64,000 nucleotides of DNA. Origin: Roseburia hominis A2-183 (GTDB lineage: Bacteria > Bacillota > Clostridia > Lachnospirales > Lachnospiraceae). Below are positions 26,609-35,486 of this stretch, in pieces. A program made the position numbers and the translations under genes. How positions within the stretch are numbered: the stretch's first letter is position 1; the number at the start of each line of letters is the position of its first letter. The stretch covers positions 2,711,501 through 2,775,500 of the forward strand of contig NC_015977.1 in assembly GCF_000225345.1 (NCBI RefSeq), written 5' to 3'. The notes under the pieces are model-generated. The model was not told the DNA's origin. It did no database searches and saw nothing but the letters and a program-made list of their open reading frames with translations.

Positions 26609-26675
26609 GCGTGTAGGTATATCATGGCTTCGGTCTGATAGAACCTTTGGCGGTTTCGTAGGAAGCCGCCTTTTT
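26609..26675 (+). ncRNA. Candidate small antisense RNA upstream of the mob genes
   Basis: About 67 nt between the promoter at 26573-26602 and a terminator hairpin GGCGGTTT/GAAGCCGCC (26649-26670) followed by TTTTT. It lies antisense to the leader between xis and the DUF3847-like gene and overlaps the end of xis by two bases. If xis and mob are one transcript it would be a cis-encoded antisense regulator, as in plasmid copy or transfer control. No ORF inside. Confidence 0.45.
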
Positions 26676-26904
26676 AAGTTGCCACATTTCTTGTGACAGT
26701 TTTTACATTTCCTTTATCCCTCAGATCTCGCCCCTCGTTGGCTTCCATGAACTTTTCCAGAATGTCAGTTTTAATAAGGACTTTTCTTCCGACTTTTAAT
26801 ACCGGAAGTTTCTTCCATTCAACCAGCTTTCTCAAAGTGTTTCTGCCAATTCCTGTATAGTCGGCTGCTTCCTCGATGGATAATGCAATCTTTCTTTCCG
26901 TCAT
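26674..26904 (-). CDS. xis: Excisionase-type DNA-binding protein
   Basis: 76 residues. It is a winged-helix MerR/excisionase fold: LSIEEAADYTGIGRNTLRKL, WKKLPVLKVGRKVLIKTDIL, EKFMEANEG. This is the usual form of Xis in Tn916-like and related elements. It would bend DNA at the element ends and steer the integrase toward excision. It is divergent from the XRE repressor and shares with it a 174-nt region with two palindromic operators. Confidence 0.85.
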   Translation of the reverse strand: MTERKIALSIEEAADYTGIGRNTLRKLVEWKKLPVLKVGRKVLIKTDILEKFMEANEGRDLRDKGNVKTVTRNVAT

Positions 26905-26922
26905 CTTGTCACCTCCTTATGA

Positions 26923-26937
26923 ATTGCATTATGCAAT
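26923..26937. promoter_or_regulatory. Operator palindrome O1
   Basis: ATTGCAT-T-ATGCAAT, a perfect palindrome 19 nt upstream of the xis start. It is almost the same as the palindrome at 27012-27026, so the XRE protein encoded next door is the likely ligand. Confidence 0.6.
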
Positions 26938-27011
26938 TTTTGTTGTGCTGTTAGTATAGCGGTTTTATATTGTGTTGTCAAGCGTTATGAAATTTTAAAA
27001 ATAATTATTAT

Positions 27012-27048
27012 ATTGCATATTGCAATTATGTGAGGTACATGCTATAAT
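27012..27048 (+). promoter_or_regulatory. Operator palindrome O2 and XRE promoter
   Basis: ATTGCA-TAT-TGCAAT (27012-27026) overlaps the -35 TTGCAA (27020-27025). After 17 nt comes a perfect -10 TATAAT (27043-27048). Binding of the XRE repressor here would shut off its own gene. Confidence 0.6.
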
Positions 27049-27078
27049 TCATACATACCGAAAAAGGAGGCAATCAGC

Positions 27079-27708
27079 ATGAAAGATAAAGAACTACGCA
27101 AGCTGATAGGCAGCAGGGCAAAACAGCGTCGTCTGGAATTAAATCTGACACAGCCTTATGTTGCAGAGAAGATGGGAGTTACCGCTTCCACAATCCTGCG
27201 TTATGAGAATGGTTCGATTGACAATACCAAAAAGATGGTGCTGGAAGGTCTTTCGGAAGCACTTCATGTATCTATTGAATGGCTCAGAGGGGAAACCGAT
27301 GAATACGAAACCGATATTACGGATAAGAAAGAATTACAGATTCGTGATGCAATGGGCGATATTCTCAAACAGTTACCTCTCGACCTTAGTAAAAAGGAAG
27401 ATGCTTTTTCCAAAGATTTACTGCTGTTGATGTTAAAGCAATATAACCTGTTTCTGGAATCATTCCAGTTTGCCTGCAAGAATTACAAGGGCAACACGAA
27501 TGAAGCTGATATTGCAAAAGTAATGGGGTTTGAATCGAATGATGAATATAACGAGATTATGTTTCTCCGGGAGATCACCCACACTGTTAATGCCTTTAAC
27601 GACATGGCAGATATCGTAAGGCTTTATTCCAAGAAACCGGAAATGGCAGAACAAAGGCTTGAAAATCTTTTATCAGAAGTTTTGTATGAGGATTCCGATT
27701 CGGTATAG
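27079..27708 (+). CDS. XRE-family transcriptional repressor
   Basis: 209 residues. The N-terminal helix-turn-helix is seen as SRAKQRRLELNLTQPYVAEK and MGVTASTILRYENGSI. After a linker, the C-terminal ~130 residues are helical (LDLSKKEDAFSKDLLLLML, MFLREITHTVNAFNDMADIV), probably for dimerisation. There is no peptidase motif. AAAGGAGG precedes the ATG. It is divergent from xis with two near-identical operators between, the arrangement of an element immunity/excision switch. Confidence 0.88.
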   Translation: MKDKELRKLIGSRAKQRRLELNLTQPYVAEKMGVTASTILRYENGSIDNTKKMVLEGLSEALHVSIEWLRGETDEYETDITDKKELQIRDAMGDILKQLPLDLSKKEDAFSKDLLLLMLKQYNLFLESFQFACKNYKGNTNEADIAKVMGFESNDEYNEIMFLREITHTVNAFNDMADIVRLYSKKPEMAEQRLENLLSEVLYEDSDSV

Positions 27709-27794
27709 AACGACAACCGGAGTTATGATATACTTACACGCAAGAAGCATTTCATCAGTTCCGATTGTCTGATATCGAAAGGAGACACACGATT

Positions 27795-29090
27795 ATGGCA
27801 AAAGGATCTGTAAGAAAAAAAGGAAAGAAATGGTACTACCGCTTCTATGTAGAAGATGCAAGCGGCAATCTGGTTCAGAAAGAATACGCTGGAACAGAAA
27901 GTAAAAGTGAAACGGAAAAACTGCTCCGTCAGGCAATGGATGATTACGAAAGCAAGAAATTTGTCGCAAAGACAGATAATCTTACTGTAGGAGAACTTCT
28001 TGATATGTGGGCGGAAGAAGAACTGAAAGTCGGAACACTCAGCAATGGTACAGTGGAAAATTATCTTGGTGCAATCCGTTGTATCAAGAAACATCCGATT
28101 GCAGAACGCAAATTAAAAACCGTTACTGCTGAACATTTACAGGCATTTCTCGATCTGCTTACATTCGGTGGGGAATTTCCAGATGGAAAAGTGAGAAAAG
28201 GATACAGTAAAGATTACATCCATTCCTTTTCAGCAGTATTACAACAGGCTTTCCGGTTTGCAGTATTTCCAAAACAGTTGATTACTTTTAATCCTATGCA
28301 GTATATTAAGCTGAAAAAACAGGCAGAGGATGTGGATTTATTCTCAGATGATGAGGTAGAAGAAGGCATACAGCCTATTTCCCATGAAGATTATGAGAGA
28401 CTGATAGAATACCTCAAAGTAAAGAATCCACCTGCAATCCTGCCAATCCAGATCGCATACTATGCGGGACTTCGTATCGGTGAAGTTTGCGGATTGACAT
28501 GGCAGGACATCAATCTTGAAGAACAATGCCTGACCATTAAAAGAAGTATCCGCTATGATGGCACAAAACATAAAAACATCATCGGACCGACCAAGCGAAA
28601 GAAAGTAAGGATTGTTGATTTTGGCGATACTCTGACTGAAATACTGAAAACCGCCAGAAAAAAACAGCTTAAAAGCCGGATGCAGTATGGTGAACTTTAC
28701 CACCGCAATTTCTACAAGGAAGCACAGGACAAAAACAGAGTGTATTATGAATATTATCATCTGGACGGAACCGAAGAAATCCCGGTAGATTACAAGGAAA
28801 TCTCCTTTGTCTGCCTGAGACCGGACGGATGTCTGGAACTGCCAAGCACACTCAGCATTGCCTGCCGATCAGTTGCAAAAAGGCTGGACGGATTTGAGAA
28901 TTTCCATTTCCACCAGTTGCGACACACCTACACAAGCAACCTCCTCTCAAACGGAGCTGCCCCAAAAGATGTGCAGGAACTGTTAGGGCACTCTGATGTC
29001 AGTACCACAATGAATGTCTACGCCCACTCTACAAGAAAGGCAAAGCGGAACTCCGCCAGACTTCTTGATAAAGTGGCAGGCAACGACTAA
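27795..29090 (+). CDS. int: Tyrosine recombinase (integrase)
   Basis: 431 residues from the ATG at 27795 (AAGGAG 10 nt upstream). Order: N-terminal AP2-like arm-binding domain (MAKGSVRKKGKKWYYRFYVE), SAM-like core-binding domain (about 60-170), catalytic domain with arginine in YAGLRIGEVCGLTW, HFHQLRHTYTSNLL (H-x-x-R), and LGHSDVSTTMNVYAH carrying the nucleophilic tyrosine. It catalyses integration and excision between the 12-bp att cores. It ends 127 nt before attR, the normal position for the last gene of such an element. Confidence 0.95.
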   Translation: MAKGSVRKKGKKWYYRFYVEDASGNLVQKEYAGTESKSETEKLLRQAMDDYESKKFVAKTDNLTVGELLDMWAEEELKVGTLSNGTVENYLGAIRCIKKHPIAERKLKTVTAEHLQAFLDLLTFGGEFPDGKVRKGYSKDYIHSFSAVLQQAFRFAVFPKQLITFNPMQYIKLKKQAEDVDLFSDDEVEEGIQPISHEDYERLIEYLKVKNPPAILPIQIAYYAGLRIGEVCGLTWQDINLEEQCLTIKRSIRYDGTKHKNIIGPTKRKKVRIVDFGDTLTEILKTARKKQLKSRMQYGELYHRNFYKEAQDKNRVYYEYYHLDGTEEIPVDYKEISFVCLRPDGCLELPSTLSIACRSVAKRLDGFENFHFHQLRHTYTSNLLSNGAAPKDVQELLGHSDVSTTMNVYAHSTRKAKRNSARLLDKVAGND

Positions 29091-29100
29091 ATAAAAAATT

Positions 29101-29144
29101 CCCTTATTTCCCTTGCTGATTCCGCATAAGGTCAAAAATAAGGG
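29101..29144. promoter_or_regulatory. Probable integrase arm-binding region, right end
   Basis: CCCTTATTTCCCTTG (29101-29115) and AATAAGGG (29137-29144). The same motifs occur inside the left end at 14908-14980. Confidence 0.5.
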
Positions 29145-29217
29145 AAAATACATATCATTTCACTATTTAAGGGGCTGGAAAGCCCGTAAAATAAGGAAAG
29201 TTCAAGAAATCTCTCCA

Positions 29218-29229
29218 CAAATTCCGATT
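29218..29229. other. attR core
   Basis: CAAATTCCGATT, identical to attL. It overlaps the first base of the stop codon region of the host gene at 29229-29534. GAAATCTC just inside (29205-29212) mirrors GAGATTTC next to attL. Confidence 0.75.
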
Positions 29230-29534
29230 TATCCCTCTGCCCCATGCTTACATTGCTCTTCTTCCCCCTCAAGTTCCTGCAACGCATGATAATAATTTTC
29301 CATCCACGCTGCCTGTTCCCGCGCTTTTAACGCTTCTGAATCCTCCTCCTCGATGTCCTCAGGCCACTCTTCTCCTTCTTGTAATCCCTGCATAAGCAAC
29401 CAGTTGTGAGGCATTTGAAATTGAAGTATTTCTCCCAGATCACTTTCCAACGTAACCGCTGTCATCATCGGCTCGCCCGGCAAGCGTTCCTCATCTCCAT
29501 CATCCATTTCGTCCATTCGTTGTATTGTCCACAT
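29229..29534 (-). CDS. Acidic hypothetical protein
   Basis: 101 residues, very rich in Glu and Asp (MDEMDDGDEERLPGEP, EDIEEEDSEALKAREQAAW). No membrane segment. Not recognised. AGAGGA lies 8 nt upstream of the ATG. Its stop codon merges into attR (TAAATCGGAATTTG on the minus strand). Base composition is host-like. Before the element inserted, the lipoprotein gene at 14328-14780 probably followed it directly. Confidence 0.6.
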   Translation of the reverse strand: MWTIQRMDEMDDGDEERLPGEPMMTAVTLESDLGEILQFQMPHNWLLMQGLQEGEEWPEDIEEEDSEALKAREQAAWMENYYHALQELEGEEEQCKHGAEG

Positions 29535-30076
29535 TTCAAAGTTCCTCTATCCCAGTGATAAGCCCCTCAAAAATATCACGTTCATATTACGCTCCGGCAA
29601 AAGTCCGGGCGAGGCGCGTTCACATGGCGCATATCCGTCTGCCGCATGCAAGCATGCGCAACCGTCTCTGTTCATACCCGCAGTGCTCGTCCGAAAAATC
29701 ATAGATTTTCCGGACTGACGGGCATTCGCCCTATCATCCGCAACATCTGCGATATATAGCCTGCAAGCAGACATATATCGCAGCCGTCACGTCTGGCACT
29801 GCTCATTGCATATGCACATTATATCACATCTTTTTTCAATTGCAAACAAATGTTCGCTTTTGTTATAAAAAGAGTTCTCTCCACAGAATGCATTTTCTTA
29901 TAAAGCAGAAAAAGACACCCATCCACTTCGTACATATTACTTTGTACACGCAAACAGGTGCCTTTTCCCAACCAGCGATCCTGAAACGATCGCGCTATTT
30001 CTTCTTTTGTTATCCGTTATTTATATGAGAAAGTCTTTGCTTCCCACAAAACGCAATGATAAAGTCAGTAACACAA
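29535..30076. other. Intergenic region with hairpins
   Basis: No gene supported. It contains CTGCGATATAT (29747-29757) pairing with ATATATCGCAG (29773-29783), an imperfect GTCCG...CGGAC dyad around 29688-29714, and the fprA terminator at 29909-29967. The ORF that can be drawn across 29547-29774 has no ribosome site or recognisable content. Confidence 0.5.
29909..29967 (-). terminator. Probable fprA terminator
   Basis: On the minus strand AAAAGGCACC pairs with GGGTGTCTTTTT across a ~36-nt loop containing a second small dyad (GTAC...), and a T-run follows. Confidence 0.55.
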
Positions 30077-31285
30077 TTACTGCTTATCCATGCTCGCTAC
30101 GATCGCATCCGCAAGTGCCTCAAGCTGTCCTTCCTGCTCCGGTGCCATCGCCGATTTTATGGTGATCTGCGTATCCAGAATCGTCACATTTTTCAGTTCC
30201 GCCAGTTTTTCTCTCATCTGCTTTGCCGTCGTCGGTGCCCAGGTGCCGTTCTCCATCAGTGCTACGGTCTTGTTCTGAACCGCAAGTGCCTTCATGTCGG
30301 CGAGCAGGTTCTCCATCACCGGATAGATGCCTCCGTTGTAAGTCGGCGCTGCAAACACCACATGGCTTGCGCGGAAGATCTCACTGATGAGCTCCGACAC
30401 ATGGGTGTTCGAGACATCATAAACGGCAATCTTCTTCACGCCCTTTGCCGCAAGTCTTCCTGCAAGCGCATCCGCCGCCGATGCCGTGTTACCGTACATC
30501 GTTGCATACAGAATCACAACCGCCTGATCCTCCGCCTCATAGGTGCTCCACTTCTGATATTTTTCCAGAATATAGCCCAGATTCTCCCGCCAGATGGGTC
30601 CGTGGAGCGGGCAGATCACTGCGATCTCCAGCCCGGAGGCTTTCTTTAACAATGCCTGCACCGATGCACCATACTTTCCGACGATATTCGTGTAATATCT
30701 TCTGGCATCATCCAGCCAGTCGCGGTCAAAATCGACTTCATCCGCAAAAATATTGCCGTTCAATGCGCCAAACGTTCCGAATCCGTCCGCAGCAAAAAGC
30801 ACCTTGTCCTTCTCATCATAGGTTACCATTACCTCCGGCCAGTGTACCATCGGCGCCATCACAAAGTGCAATGTATGCGCACCGGTTGCAAGCGTATCTC
30901 CCTCTTTTACCGTCACGGCTCTCTCCGCGAAATCCGTTCCGAAGAACTGTTTTATCATTCCAAATGTCTTGGTGTTTCCGACCACCTGCACTTCCGGGTA
31001 ACGGCGCACCAGATCCCCGATCATCGCACAGTGATCCGGTTCCATGTGATTGACAATCAGATAATCCAGTTTCCGTCCGTCGAGCACATGCTCCAGATTT
31101 TCAAAAAACTGTCCCGCCACGGACGCATCGACTGTATCCAAAAGTACCGTCTTCTCATCCAATAATACATAAGAGTTGTAGGATACCCCGCGCGGAATTG
31201 GAAATATATTTTCAAACAGCGCCAGTCTTCTGTCACTGGCTCCAACCCAAACAATATCCTCAGTCACTTTTCTTACGTTGTACAT
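30077..31285 (-). CDS. fprA: Flavodiiron protein (A-type flavoprotein)
   Basis: 402 residues, the standard two-domain length. The N-terminal metallo-beta-lactamase-like domain carries the diiron ligands NHMEPDHCAM (H-x-E-x-D) and the later MVHWPEVMV and CPLHGPIW. The C-terminal flavodoxin domain (about 250-400) has the FMN loop LYATMYGNTASAA. Such enzymes reduce O2 to water, or NO to N2O, in the cytoplasm and protect anaerobes. It stands alone on the minus strand; no rubredoxin or NADH reductase is adjacent. Confidence 0.93.
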   Translation of the reverse strand: MYNVRKVTEDIVWVGASDRRLALFENIFPIPRGVSYNSYVLLDEKTVLLDTVDASVAGQFFENLEHVLDGRKLDYLIVNHMEPDHCAMIGDLVRRYPEVQVVGNTKTFGMIKQFFGTDFAERAVTVKEGDTLATGAHTLHFVMAPMVHWPEVMVTYDEKDKVLFAADGFGTFGALNGNIFADEVDFDRDWLDDARRYYTNIVGKYGASVQALLKKASGLEIAVICPLHGPIWRENLGYILEKYQKWSTYEAEDQAVVILYATMYGNTASAADALAGRLAAKGVKKIAVYDVSNTHVSELISEIFRASHVVFAAPTYNGGIYPVMENLLADMKALAVQNKTVALMENGTWAPTTAKQMREKLAELKNVTILDTQITIKSAMAPEQEGQLEALADAIVASMDKQ

Positions 31286-31554
31286 AGTGTTCCTCCTTCT
31301 GTCCGGCAGTCTGCCGTCTCATATTCTACCTGTTTGGTATGAATTATAAATCAGATTTCTGGAAATTGCCACCCAAAAATGCACTCTGTATGTATTTTTC
31401 TGCATACAGATGAAAATATGCAAAAAGAGCATTCCCGGCAATAATTATCTACCTGAAATGCTCTCTCTTCCTTATGCTGTTCTGTCGACTTTTCTGCCGG
31501 ATAAACAGCGTTCTGCCGTCCGCCCGTCATTGCAGTCTGCCGTTTGCAGCACTC

Positions 31555-34131
31555 CTACTGCGCTGCGTTTCTGCCGCAGCACTGCTTATACTTCTTGCCG
31601 CTTCCACACGGACACGGATCGTTCGGATATACCTTTGCCGCAGCACGCTTCTTCGGCGTGTTCGTCGCAGACTCATCCTTGTTCGTTCCGGTCACTTTCG
31701 CTACCTGCTCACGCTCAACCTTCTGCTCAATCTTCACATGATACAGTAGCCGGATCGTATCCTCCTGAATGCTCGCCGTCATCTCGTCGAACATGTCAAA
31801 TCCTGCCATCTTGTACTCGACAAGCGGATCTCTCTGTCCGTAGGACTGCAGTCCGATACCCTGACGAAGCTGATCCATATCATCAATGTGATCCATCCAC
31901 TTGCGGTCGATCACCTTCAGGAGAACGACACGTTCAAGTTCACGGAACTGCTCCGGCTCAGGGAACTCCGTCTCCTTCGCCTCATACAGCTTCACTGCAC
32001 GCTCCTTTAACAGATGCTTCAGTTCCTTATTATTCTTAACGCTGTCCACGTCCTCCGGCGTCACTGCCTGCATCGGAATCATGGAGAGGATCAGCTGGTT
32101 CAGTTCATTCAGATCCCACTCTTCCTTCGGAATATCAGAAGAAATACAGGTATCTACACAATTTTCCACACGATCCGTGATCATCTTGAAAATCGCATCG
32201 CGCATGTTCTCTCCGTCCAGTACGCGGCGGCGCTCCTTGTAGATAATCTCTCTCTGATCGTTCATAACCTGATCATACTCAAGAAGATTCTTTCTGATAC
32301 CGAAGTTGTTGCCCTCGATCTTCTTCTGCGCTTTCTCAATCGCAGATGTCAGCATCTTATGCTGGATCTGCTCACCTTCCGGAACACCGAGTGCATTGAA
32401 AATGTCCATCAGCTTCTCAGAACCGAACAGACGCATCAGATCGTCTTCAAGAGAAATGAAGAACTGGGACTCACCCGGATCTCCCTGACGTCCGGAACGA
32501 CCGCGCAGCTGGTTATCAATACGTCTGGATTCATGACGCTCTGTACCGATGATCTTCAAACCGCCTGCAGCCTTCGACTCATCATCCAGCTTAATATCGG
32601 TACCACGTCCTGCCATGTTGGTCGCGATCGTCACCGCTCCATGCTGTCCGGCACCGGCTACAATCTCAGCCTCTTTTTCATGGAACTTTGCGTTCAATAC
32701 CGTATGCGGAATTCCCTCGCGCTTCAGCATGCCGCTGATCAGCTCGGAAGTATCGATATTGATGGTACCGACAAGTACCGGCTGTCCCTTTTCATGGGAT
32801 TTTACCACTTCCTCCACAACCGCCTTGTATTTTTCATTCTTTGTCTTGTATACAACATCATGATGATCGATACGGGCGATCGGGCGGTTGGTCGGGATCT
32901 CGACGACGTCCATGCCGTAGATGTCGCGGAACTCCTTCTCCTCCGTCAATGCGGTACCGGTCATACCTGCTTTCTTCTCAAACTTGTTAAAGAAGTTCTG
33001 GAATGTGATCGTTGCCAGAGTCTTGCTCTCTCTCTTGACCTTCACATGCTCCTTCGCCTCAATCGCCTGATGAAGTCCGTCTGAATAACGGCGTCCCGGC
33101 ATGATACGTCCGGTAAACTCATCGACGATCATAACCTGGTCGTCCTTCACCACGTAATCCTGGTCGCGGAACATCAGGTTGTGTGCGCGCAGCGCCAGAA
33201 TAATGTTATGCTGAATCTCCAGATTCTCCGGATCAGCCAGGTTCTCTATCTTGAAGAACTGCTCAACCTTCTTCACACCATCCTGTGTCAGGCTGACCAC
33301 CTTATCCTTCTCGTTTACGATGAAGTCTCCGGTCTCCTCCTGCTCCACGCCCATGATGGCATCCATCTTGGAATACTCCGGCATGTCCTCACCGCGCTTC
33401 ATCTGGCACGCCAGAATATCGCATGCTTCATACAGTCTGGTGGATTTGCCGCTCTGTCCGGAAATGATGAGCGGTGTACGCGCCTCATCGATCAATACCG
33501 AGTCGACCTCGTCGATGATGGCAAAATGCAGTCCGCGCTGCACCAGCTGCTCCTTATAGATTACCATGTTGTCACGCAGATAATCAAAACCAAGCTCATT
33601 GTTTGTCACGTAGGTAATGTCACAGTTATAGGCATCCCGGCGCTCATCGTTCGTCATCTCGTTCAAAACCACGCCGACTTTCAGTCCCAGGAATTCATGG
33701 ACCTGTCCCATCCACTCAGAGTCACGCTTTGCCAGATAGTCATTGACTGTGACGATGCACACGCCCTTGCCCTCAAGCGCATTTAAGTATGCCGGCAGTG
33801 TCGATACCAGAGTCTTACCTTCACCGGTCTTCATCTCTGCGATACGTCCCTGGTGGAGAATGATACCACCGATAATCTGCACGCGGTAATGCTCCATGCC
33901 GAGCACACGCTTCGCCGCCTCGCGCACCGTCGCATATGCCTCCGGAAGAAGATCATCCAGCGTCTCGCCGTTCTCCAGTCTCTCCTTATATTCCTTCGTC
34001 TTGTTCTTTAATTCTTCATCGGAAAGTGCTCCCATCGCCTCGCGGTAAGATTCCACCTTGTCGACAAGCGGGTAAATCCGCTTTAACTCACGCTCGCTGT
34101 GGGTTCCGAAGATCTTCGTTATTGCACTCAT
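31555..34131 (-). CDS. secA: Preprotein translocase ATPase SecA
   Basis: 858 residues. Features in order: [20 protein letters not shown] (Walker A), [17 protein letters not shown] (DEAD-type motif), the preprotein cross-linking domain, [15 protein letters not shown] and [20 protein letters not shown] (helicase VI), the helical scaffold, and the C-terminal zinc site [16 protein letters not shown] that binds SecB or ribosomes. It pushes unfolded preproteins through SecYEG. TAGGAG lies about 7 nt upstream. It is a single-gene unit here; 31286-31554 downstream holds nothing I can identify. Confidence 0.98.
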   Translation of the reverse strand: MSAITKIFGTHSERELKRIYPLVDKVESYREAMGALSDEELKNKTKEYKERLENGETLDDLLPEAYATVREAAKRVLGMEHYRVQIIGGIILHQGRIAEMKTGEGKTLVSTLPAYLNALEGKGVCIVTVNDYLAKRDSEWMGQVHEFLGLKVGVVLNEMTNDERRDAYNCDITYVTNNELGFDYLRDNMVIYKEQLVQRGLHFAIIDEVDSVLIDEARTPLIISGQSGKSTRLYEACDILACQMKRGEDMPEYSKMDAIMGVEQEETGDFIVNEKDKVVSLTQDGVKKVEQFFKIENLADPENLEIQHNIILALRAHNLMFRDQDYVVKDDQVMIVDEFTGRIMPGRRYSDGLHQAIEAKEHVKVKRESKTLATITFQNFFNKFEKKAGMTGTALTEEKEFRDIYGMDVVEIPTNRPIARIDHHDVVYKTKNEKYKAVVEEVVKSHEKGQPVLVGTINIDTSELISGMLKREGIPHTVLNAKFHEKEAEIVAGAGQHGAVTIATNMAGRGTDIKLDDESKAAGGLKIIGTERHESRRIDNQLRGRSGRQGDPGESQFFISLEDDLMRLFGSEKLMDIFNALGVPEGEQIQHKMLTSAIEKAQKKIEGNNFGIRKNLLEYDQVMNDQREIIYKERRRVLDGENMRDAIFKMITDRVENCVDTCISSDIPKEEWDLNELNQLILSMIPMQAVTPEDVDSVKNNKELKHLLKERAVKLYEAKETEFPEPEQFRELERVVLLKVIDRKWMDHIDDMDQLRQGIGLQSYGQRDPLVEYKMAGFDMFDEMTASIQEDTIRLLYHVKIEQKVEREQVAKVTGTNKDESATNTPKKRAAAKVYPNDPCPCGSGKKYKQCCGRNAAQ

Positions 34132-34393
34132 AAAAAGCTCCTACTCCTGTTTTTACACAAAACTGTGTCAAAATCCATTCTCCTGCGGGACACCTGCAAA
34201 AGGGTATGACCCCGCACAATATTGTTATTGTAACACTTTTCCAGCACCACCACAATAAAAACAGGCGTAAAAGAATTGTAAATTTTTTATTAACTGCCGC
34301 TTTACTGCAAATTTTTCTTGCACACTTCCGGTTCCATGTTATACTCAAAAGTGATCTGAACGATCTATTTTTTCAATAAAGGAGGATTTCAAA

Positions 34394-34654
34394 ATGACAT
34401 ACACATATAAGACCAAGGGCACCTGCTCCACACAGATTGATCTTGAATTAGAGGGCAACATCGTGCATAACGTAAAGTTCACCGGCGGCTGCAACGGCAA
34501 TCTTCAAGCGATTCCGAAGCTCGTCGAGGGTCTTACCGTCGAGCAGGTTGAGGAGAAAATCGGCGGCATCTCCTGCAACGGACGCCCGACTTCCTGCGGC
34601 GATCAGCTGGCTAAGGCCTGTCGCGAAGCCTACGAGGCATCCAAGCAGGCGTAA
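34394..34654 (+). CDS. TSCPD-domain protein (TIGR03905-like)
   Basis: 86 residues with three conserved cysteine blocks: KTKGTCSTQIDLELEG, FTGGCNGNLQAIPKLVEG and GISCNGRPTSCGDQLAKAC. This matches the small TSCPD proteins common in Firmicutes, related to the C-terminal tail of adenosylcobalamin-dependent ribonucleotide reductase. A metal- or nucleotide-related role is assumed, not shown. AAAGGAGG lies 8 nt upstream and a strong terminator follows. Confidence 0.88.
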   Translation: MTYTYKTKGTCSTQIDLELEGNIVHNVKFTGGCNGNLQAIPKLVEGLTVEQVEEKIGGISCNGRPTSCGDQLAKACREAYEASKQA

Positions 34655-34678
34655 GGAAACACCTGTAAACGCAAAACG

Positions 34679-34709
34679 CGCCTGTCCCGGGACAGGCGTA
34701 TTGATTTTT
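34679..34709 (+). terminator. Terminator of the TSCPD gene
   Basis: CGCCTGTCCCGGGACAGGCG is a perfect 20-nt palindrome at 34679-34698, followed by TATTGATTTTT. Confidence 0.75.
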
Positions 34710-34745
34710 GTGGACTAAGTTGCAGGAGTAGAAACCGAGCGCTCA

Positions 34746-34815
34746 ATGTTCCGGCTGTAACGGAGGCGGCATTTCTAATCGCAAAATCCGCCCCTGCCAG
34801 AAGCGGCCGGAACAT
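34746..34815. repeat. 70-nt hairpin sharing a block with the 336-959 element
   Basis: ATGTTCCGGC (34746-34755) pairs with GCCGGAACAT (34806-34815), and an inner GGCGG/CCGCC pairs as well. The loop contains TTCTAATCGCAAAATC, 16 bases identical to a block near 445-460 in the giant inverted repeat. It lies between the TSCPD gene and the end of dpaB. Confidence 0.6.
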
Positions 34816-34895
34816 AAGATGCTCTGATTTTTTGCATAATAAAACGTCCCCGGCATTTTCCGTCTCTGTCTCCGCCCGGCTCCGTCAGATCTGCG

Positions 34896-35486
34896 TTACG
34901 TCGGGGTCTGCAGAATCGGCTGGATCTGTTTGCCGGCGAGCGCCGCCTCGATTGTGTCCGGCAGGAGCTCCATTTTTGCAATCATGGAGTTCGGCTTGCT
35001 CTTGCAGTTGTCCTGCCCGAACGGAACGAAATAAATATTTTTCATATTCATCAGCATTCCGATATTCTTAAAGCTGGCGCCGAGCGCATCGTTCGTCGAG
35101 ATGGCAATCACAAGCGGCTTACCGTTGCGCATATGCGCTTTGGTCGCCATCAGCACCGGCGTATCCGTGATTCCGTTGCAGAGTTTTGCCGCCGTATTTC
35201 CGGTGCAGGGCGCAATGACCATGATGTCCAGAAAATTATTCGGTCCGATCGGCTCCGCCGCACAGATGGTACGGATGCCCTCATTTCCGGTAATCTCGCA
35301 GATTCCGTCCACATAATCTTTCGCACTTCCGAACCGCGTGTCACACGTCTGCGCATTAAATGAAAAAACCGGCACCACATTGGCGCCCATATCGCACAGC
35401 CGCTGTATTTCTTTTCTTGCTTTCGCAAACGTACAAAACGAACCGGTAATTCCAAGCCCGATATTATAATTGGAAAAATCCATCAC
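34896..35486 (-). CDS. dpaB: Dipicolinate synthase subunit B
   Basis: 196 residues; a flavoprotein-like Rossmann fold (SpoVFB). Motifs: SNYNIGLGITGSFCTFAKAR at the start, APCTGNTAAKLCNGITDTPV (phosphopantothenoylcysteine-decarboxylase-like loop) and VIAISTNDALGAS. With subunit A it converts dihydroxy-tetrahydro-dipicolinate to dipicolinic acid, the calcium chelator of the spore core, in the mother cell. Its start overlaps the dpaA stop by 4 nt. Presence of the pair is good evidence that the organism sporulates. Confidence 0.93.
   Translation of the reverse strand: MMDFSNYNIGLGITGSFCTFAKARKEIQRLCDMGANVVPVFSFNAQTCDTRFGSAKDYVDGICEITGNEGIRTICAAEPIGPNNFLDIMVIAPCTGNTAAKLCNGITDTPVLMATKAHMRNGKPLVIAISTNDALGASFKNIGMLMNMKNIYFVPFGQDNCKSKPNSMIAKMELLPDTIEAALAGKQIQPILQTPT

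Larger units (their letters stand above)
14799..29229. mobile_element. Integrative mobilizable element (~14.4 kb)
   Basis: Boundaries are set by a 12-bp direct repeat CAAATTCCGATT (14799-14810 and 29218-29229). Just inside each copy are inverted 8-mers, GAGATTTC (14811-14818) on the left and GAAATCTC on the right (29205-29212), as expected for integrase core sites. CCCTTATT/TTCCCTTG arm-type motifs occur near both ends. The integrase is the last gene at the right end. The element carries xis, an XRE repressor, an RSF1010-like oriT and a MobA/MobL relaxase but no conjugative secretion genes, so it should be mobilised in trans. Cargo: an ECF sigma/anti-sigma pair and a family cluster of unknown proteins. 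Confidence 0.8.

Noticed and set aside
29547-29774. A 75-codon minus-strand frame downstream of nothing
   Set aside because: Covers palindromic extragenic sequence, no ribosome site, no recognisable content.
32014-33084. A 356-codon open frame opposite secA
   Set aside because: Antisense to a fully supported secA frame, no ribosome site, composition of a shadow frame. The same holds for long frames opposite recD2, flgG (3455-4399), uvrA, uvrB and cas3 (60439-61371).
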